This document shows, piece after piece, positions 6,484 to 7,666 of a DNA stretch of 7,666 bases. The DNA lies in contig CAMTOM010000060.1 of NCBI GenBank assembly GCA_947074125.1, positions 1 through 7,666 of the forward strand. The letters are read 5' to 3'. Position 1 is the stretch's first letter. Each line of letters begins with the position of its first letter. The translations under genes and the position numbers were made by a program. The notes under the pieces are model-generated. The model made no database searches. It saw only the letters and a list, made by a program, of their open reading frames with translations, and was not told where the DNA came from. Source of the DNA: an uncultured Desulfovibrionaceae bacterium (lineage in GTDB: Bacteria > Desulfobacterota > Desulfovibrionia > Desulfovibrionales > Desulfovibrionaceae).

Positions 6484-6525
6484 ATTCAGTATTCTCGCTA
6501 TGTTGTCATAAGCTGAATATATTTT

Positions 6526-7140
6526 CTAGCGGATAAAATTTGTCCAGATTTTTGTTTCCTGTTCTGGTTTGGGGATATTGGCGGCGGCAATGGATTTGAG
6601 CAGCCATGCCATATTGTCTCCAAGGGTGCGCATGACCTGCAAGCCTTCAGCATCCTGTCGTGTTTCTTCAGGGGTATTGCCATGAACAGAATTCCAGTAG
6701 CTTGAGGCAACCACAGGCATTTGGGCAATGGTAAAATATTTATTCAGCCTGTCAAAAGCGGCACTGGCACCACCTCTCCGACAACTTACCACAGCCGCAG
6801 CGGGCTTAAGTCGGTAGGGAGCACTTTTGTAGTAGAACACACGATCAAGCAGTGCGCAAACACTGGCATTGGGGGCAGCATAATAGACCGGAGAGCCAAC
6901 AATAAGACCGTCAGCATTTTTCAGACGCTCAATACAGTCATTTACCGGATCATCCTTCATGATACAGAGTCCTGTGGATGCGCATTTGCCGCAGGCAATA
7001 CAACCAGATATGGGGCGCGTGCCTATATGGAAAATTTCTGTGCTGATGCCATGTTTTTCAAGGTTTCCAGCGACTTCAGAAAGTGCGGTAAAGGTACATC
7101 CATTTTTCTTGGGACTGCCATTGATAAGTAAAACATTCAT
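6526..7140 (-). CDS. Flavodoxin-fold NAD(P)H-dependent FMN reductase / iron-sulfur flavoprotein
   Basis: A 204-residue protein of the NADPH-dependent FMN reductase (flavodoxin-like) superfamily. The FMN phosphate loop is INGSPKKNGCT (6-16). Then comes a cysteine cluster, CIACGKCASTGLC (47-59), with spacing CX2CX2CX5C, as in archaeal and bacterial iron-sulfur flavoproteins that carry a 4Fe-4S cluster. The flavin-side motif GSPVYYAAPNASVCALLDR (82-100) follows, then SCRRGGASAAFDRL (119-132). It probably transfers electrons between a cytosolic donor and an unknown acceptor; the substrate cannot be read from sequence. The frame extends upstream to an ATG at 7185, but I start at 7140. There MNVLLINGSP opens the fold correctly, and AAGGAG lies eight bases before the ATG. 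It appears to be transcribed alone. Confidence 0.9.
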   Translation of the reverse strand: MNVLLINGSPKKNGCTFTALSEVAGNLEKHGISTEIFHIGTRPISGCIACGKCASTGLCIMKDDPVNDCIERLKNADGLIVGSPVYYAAPNASVCALLDRVFYYKSAPYRLKPAAAVVSCRRGGASAAFDRLNKYFTIAQMPVVASSYWNSVHGNTPEETRQDAEGLQVMRTLGDNMAWLLKSIAAANIPKPEQETKIWTNFIR

Positions 7141-7503
7141 AAAAAATGCTCCTTGTCTGGGAGAGGTGAGTATGGAATTTAGCATTGGAAAAATAAAAAC
7201 AAGGTGGCGAACACTAACAAGTATTTGAGGGATATTTCCTTAAGAAAGATTGCGTTATCTGAAAAGTATGTATCTTTCTGCCTGTCGGGTATGTCTTGAT
7301 TCTAGCCTAAAAAGACTTCGTTTTAAAGTGTTTTCACGCTGTTTTCGTGAGAGCTTTTGTGTTGTGTTTGCGCTTGGCTTACGTTGGGAAATGAACTACA
7401 AGATGCCCAGCTTTGCTTTGTGCTGGAAGAGAATGTTCGGAGGGCACAGGGTAGGACAGATATTCTTTTAAACATTTGCTCTTGTGAATTGATGAGGTCG
7501 ATT
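7141..7503. other. Intergenic region with no convincing gene
   Basis: This 363-base stretch carries the leader of the flavoprotein gene and little else that I can support. It is A+T-rich up to about 7340. I looked for a promoter on the minus strand and found only weak boxes, for example TTGTTT and TAAATT with a 15-base spacer. A small hairpin, TCACG (7334-7338) with CGTGA (7346-7350), has a seven-base loop. Short open frames exist on both strands (+ 7250-7471, - 7323-7520), but they overlap each other, lack good ribosome sites and look like chance frames. From 7351 a + strand frame stays open to the end of the window; its internal part (ELQDAQLCFVLEENVRRAQG) is protein-like but has no clear start. 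Confidence 0.5.
7149..7154 (-). promoter_or_regulatory. Ribosome binding site fixing the flavoprotein start
   Basis: AAGGAG on the minus strand with an eight-base spacer to the ATG at 7140. It supports the 204-residue product over the longer 219-residue reading. Confidence 0.75.
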
Positions 7504-7666
7504 ATGGGCTCCCGCCACAAAACACGCTTGCTTCGCGTCGGGAATTTACCCCTGTGTGGTTACAGACCTGTTCTTTTTCCTCGCTTACACGCCCCGGTTT
7601 CCCCTGCTTTCTCGGCACCCGTGTCCCCGTTCTGCCCCCTCGCGTCGGGTCGCCATGAGTGTGGCT
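7504..7666 (+). CDS. Doubtful partial open frame in a G+C-rich, pyrimidine-rich edge segment
   Basis: An ATG at 7504, with GAGG six bases upstream (7494-7497), opens 54 codons that run off the window end without a stop. The product is rich in Arg, Pro and Leu (starting MGSRHKTRLLRVGNLPLCGY) and resembles no family I can name. One minus-strand frame is also open over the same stretch, from the window end down to a TAA near 7505. The segment is visibly richer in G+C than the rest and nearly all pyrimidine in places on the + strand. TCGCGTCGGG occurs twice (7533-7542 and 7640-7649). A dispersed repeat or a non-coding element is as likely as a gene. Confidence 0.2.
   Translation, partial: MGSRHKTRLLRVGNLPLCGYRPVLFPRLHAPVSPAFSAPVSPFCPLASGRHECG

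Noticed and set aside
7185..7250. Promoter for the flavoprotein gene
   Set aside because: Candidate boxes on the minus strand have a 15-base spacer or poor consensus matches, so none is reported as a feature.
7323..7520. 65-codon minus-strand frame and the overlapping 73-codon + frame at 7250-7471
   Set aside because: They overlap on opposite strands, lack ribosome sites and show no family motif; most likely chance.
7533..7649. CRISPR array, suggested by the repeated TCGCGTCGGG
   Set aside because: Only two 10-base copies 107 bases apart, with no regular repeat-spacer unit.
7504..7666. tRNA, tmRNA, RNase P, SRP RNA or cobalamin riboswitch at the right edge
   Set aside because: I compared both strands with the conserved cores of these RNAs from memory and found no match.

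Overview
The window reads as a chromosomal housekeeping segment of a Gram-negative anaerobe. I place it with moderate confidence in the Desulfovibrionales (Desulfobacterota, formerly Deltaproteobacteria). The grounds are the minus-strand order yicC, DUF370/RemA, gmk, pyrF, TPR gene, recJ, together with a neighbouring FmdB-type zinc ribbon protein and an iron-sulfur flavoprotein. That assignment rests on remembered gene order and protein style, not on a search. Base composition is moderate, with no sharp shift except in the last ~160 bases.

Layout, left to right. Positions 1-269 hold no convincing gene. Positions 271-321 form an intrinsic terminator pointing leftward. Positions 339-5937 hold seven tightly packed minus-strand genes, transcribed right to left: yicC (RNase-like), a DUF370/RemA-family regulator, gmk (guanylate kinase), pyrF (OMP decarboxylase), an uncharacterised TPR protein, recJ (5'-3' single-strand exonuclease) and a small zinc-ribbon membrane protein. 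Three junctions are ATGA stop/start overlaps, others are gaps of 2, 6 and 32 bases, and a plausible promoter lies just upstream of yicC. This looks like one operon. Upstream of it, also on the minus strand, are two genes with their own ribosome binding sites: a 96-residue FmdB-family zinc ribbon protein and a 204-residue flavodoxin-fold protein with a CX2CX2CX5C motif. A 9-bp palindrome separates these two. Positions 7141-7503 hold no convincing gene. The last ~160 bases are G+C-rich, pyrimidine-rich on the + strand, and open in more than one frame; they may be a repeat or the edge of something outside the window.

How the genes work together: the operon joins RNA turnover (YicC), nucleotide supply (Gmk for GDP, PyrF for UMP) and DNA repair (RecJ), with a small regulator and two uncharacterised proteins. 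The TPR gene is translationally coupled to recJ, and the zinc-ribbon membrane gene follows recJ in the same way.

I found no defence island, CRISPR array, transposon, prophage or obviously new system. The points most worth a second look are the uncharacterised TPR and zinc-ribbon genes coupled to recJ, the C8 tract at the start of recJ, the palindrome upstream of the FmdB-family gene, and the odd open region at the right edge.
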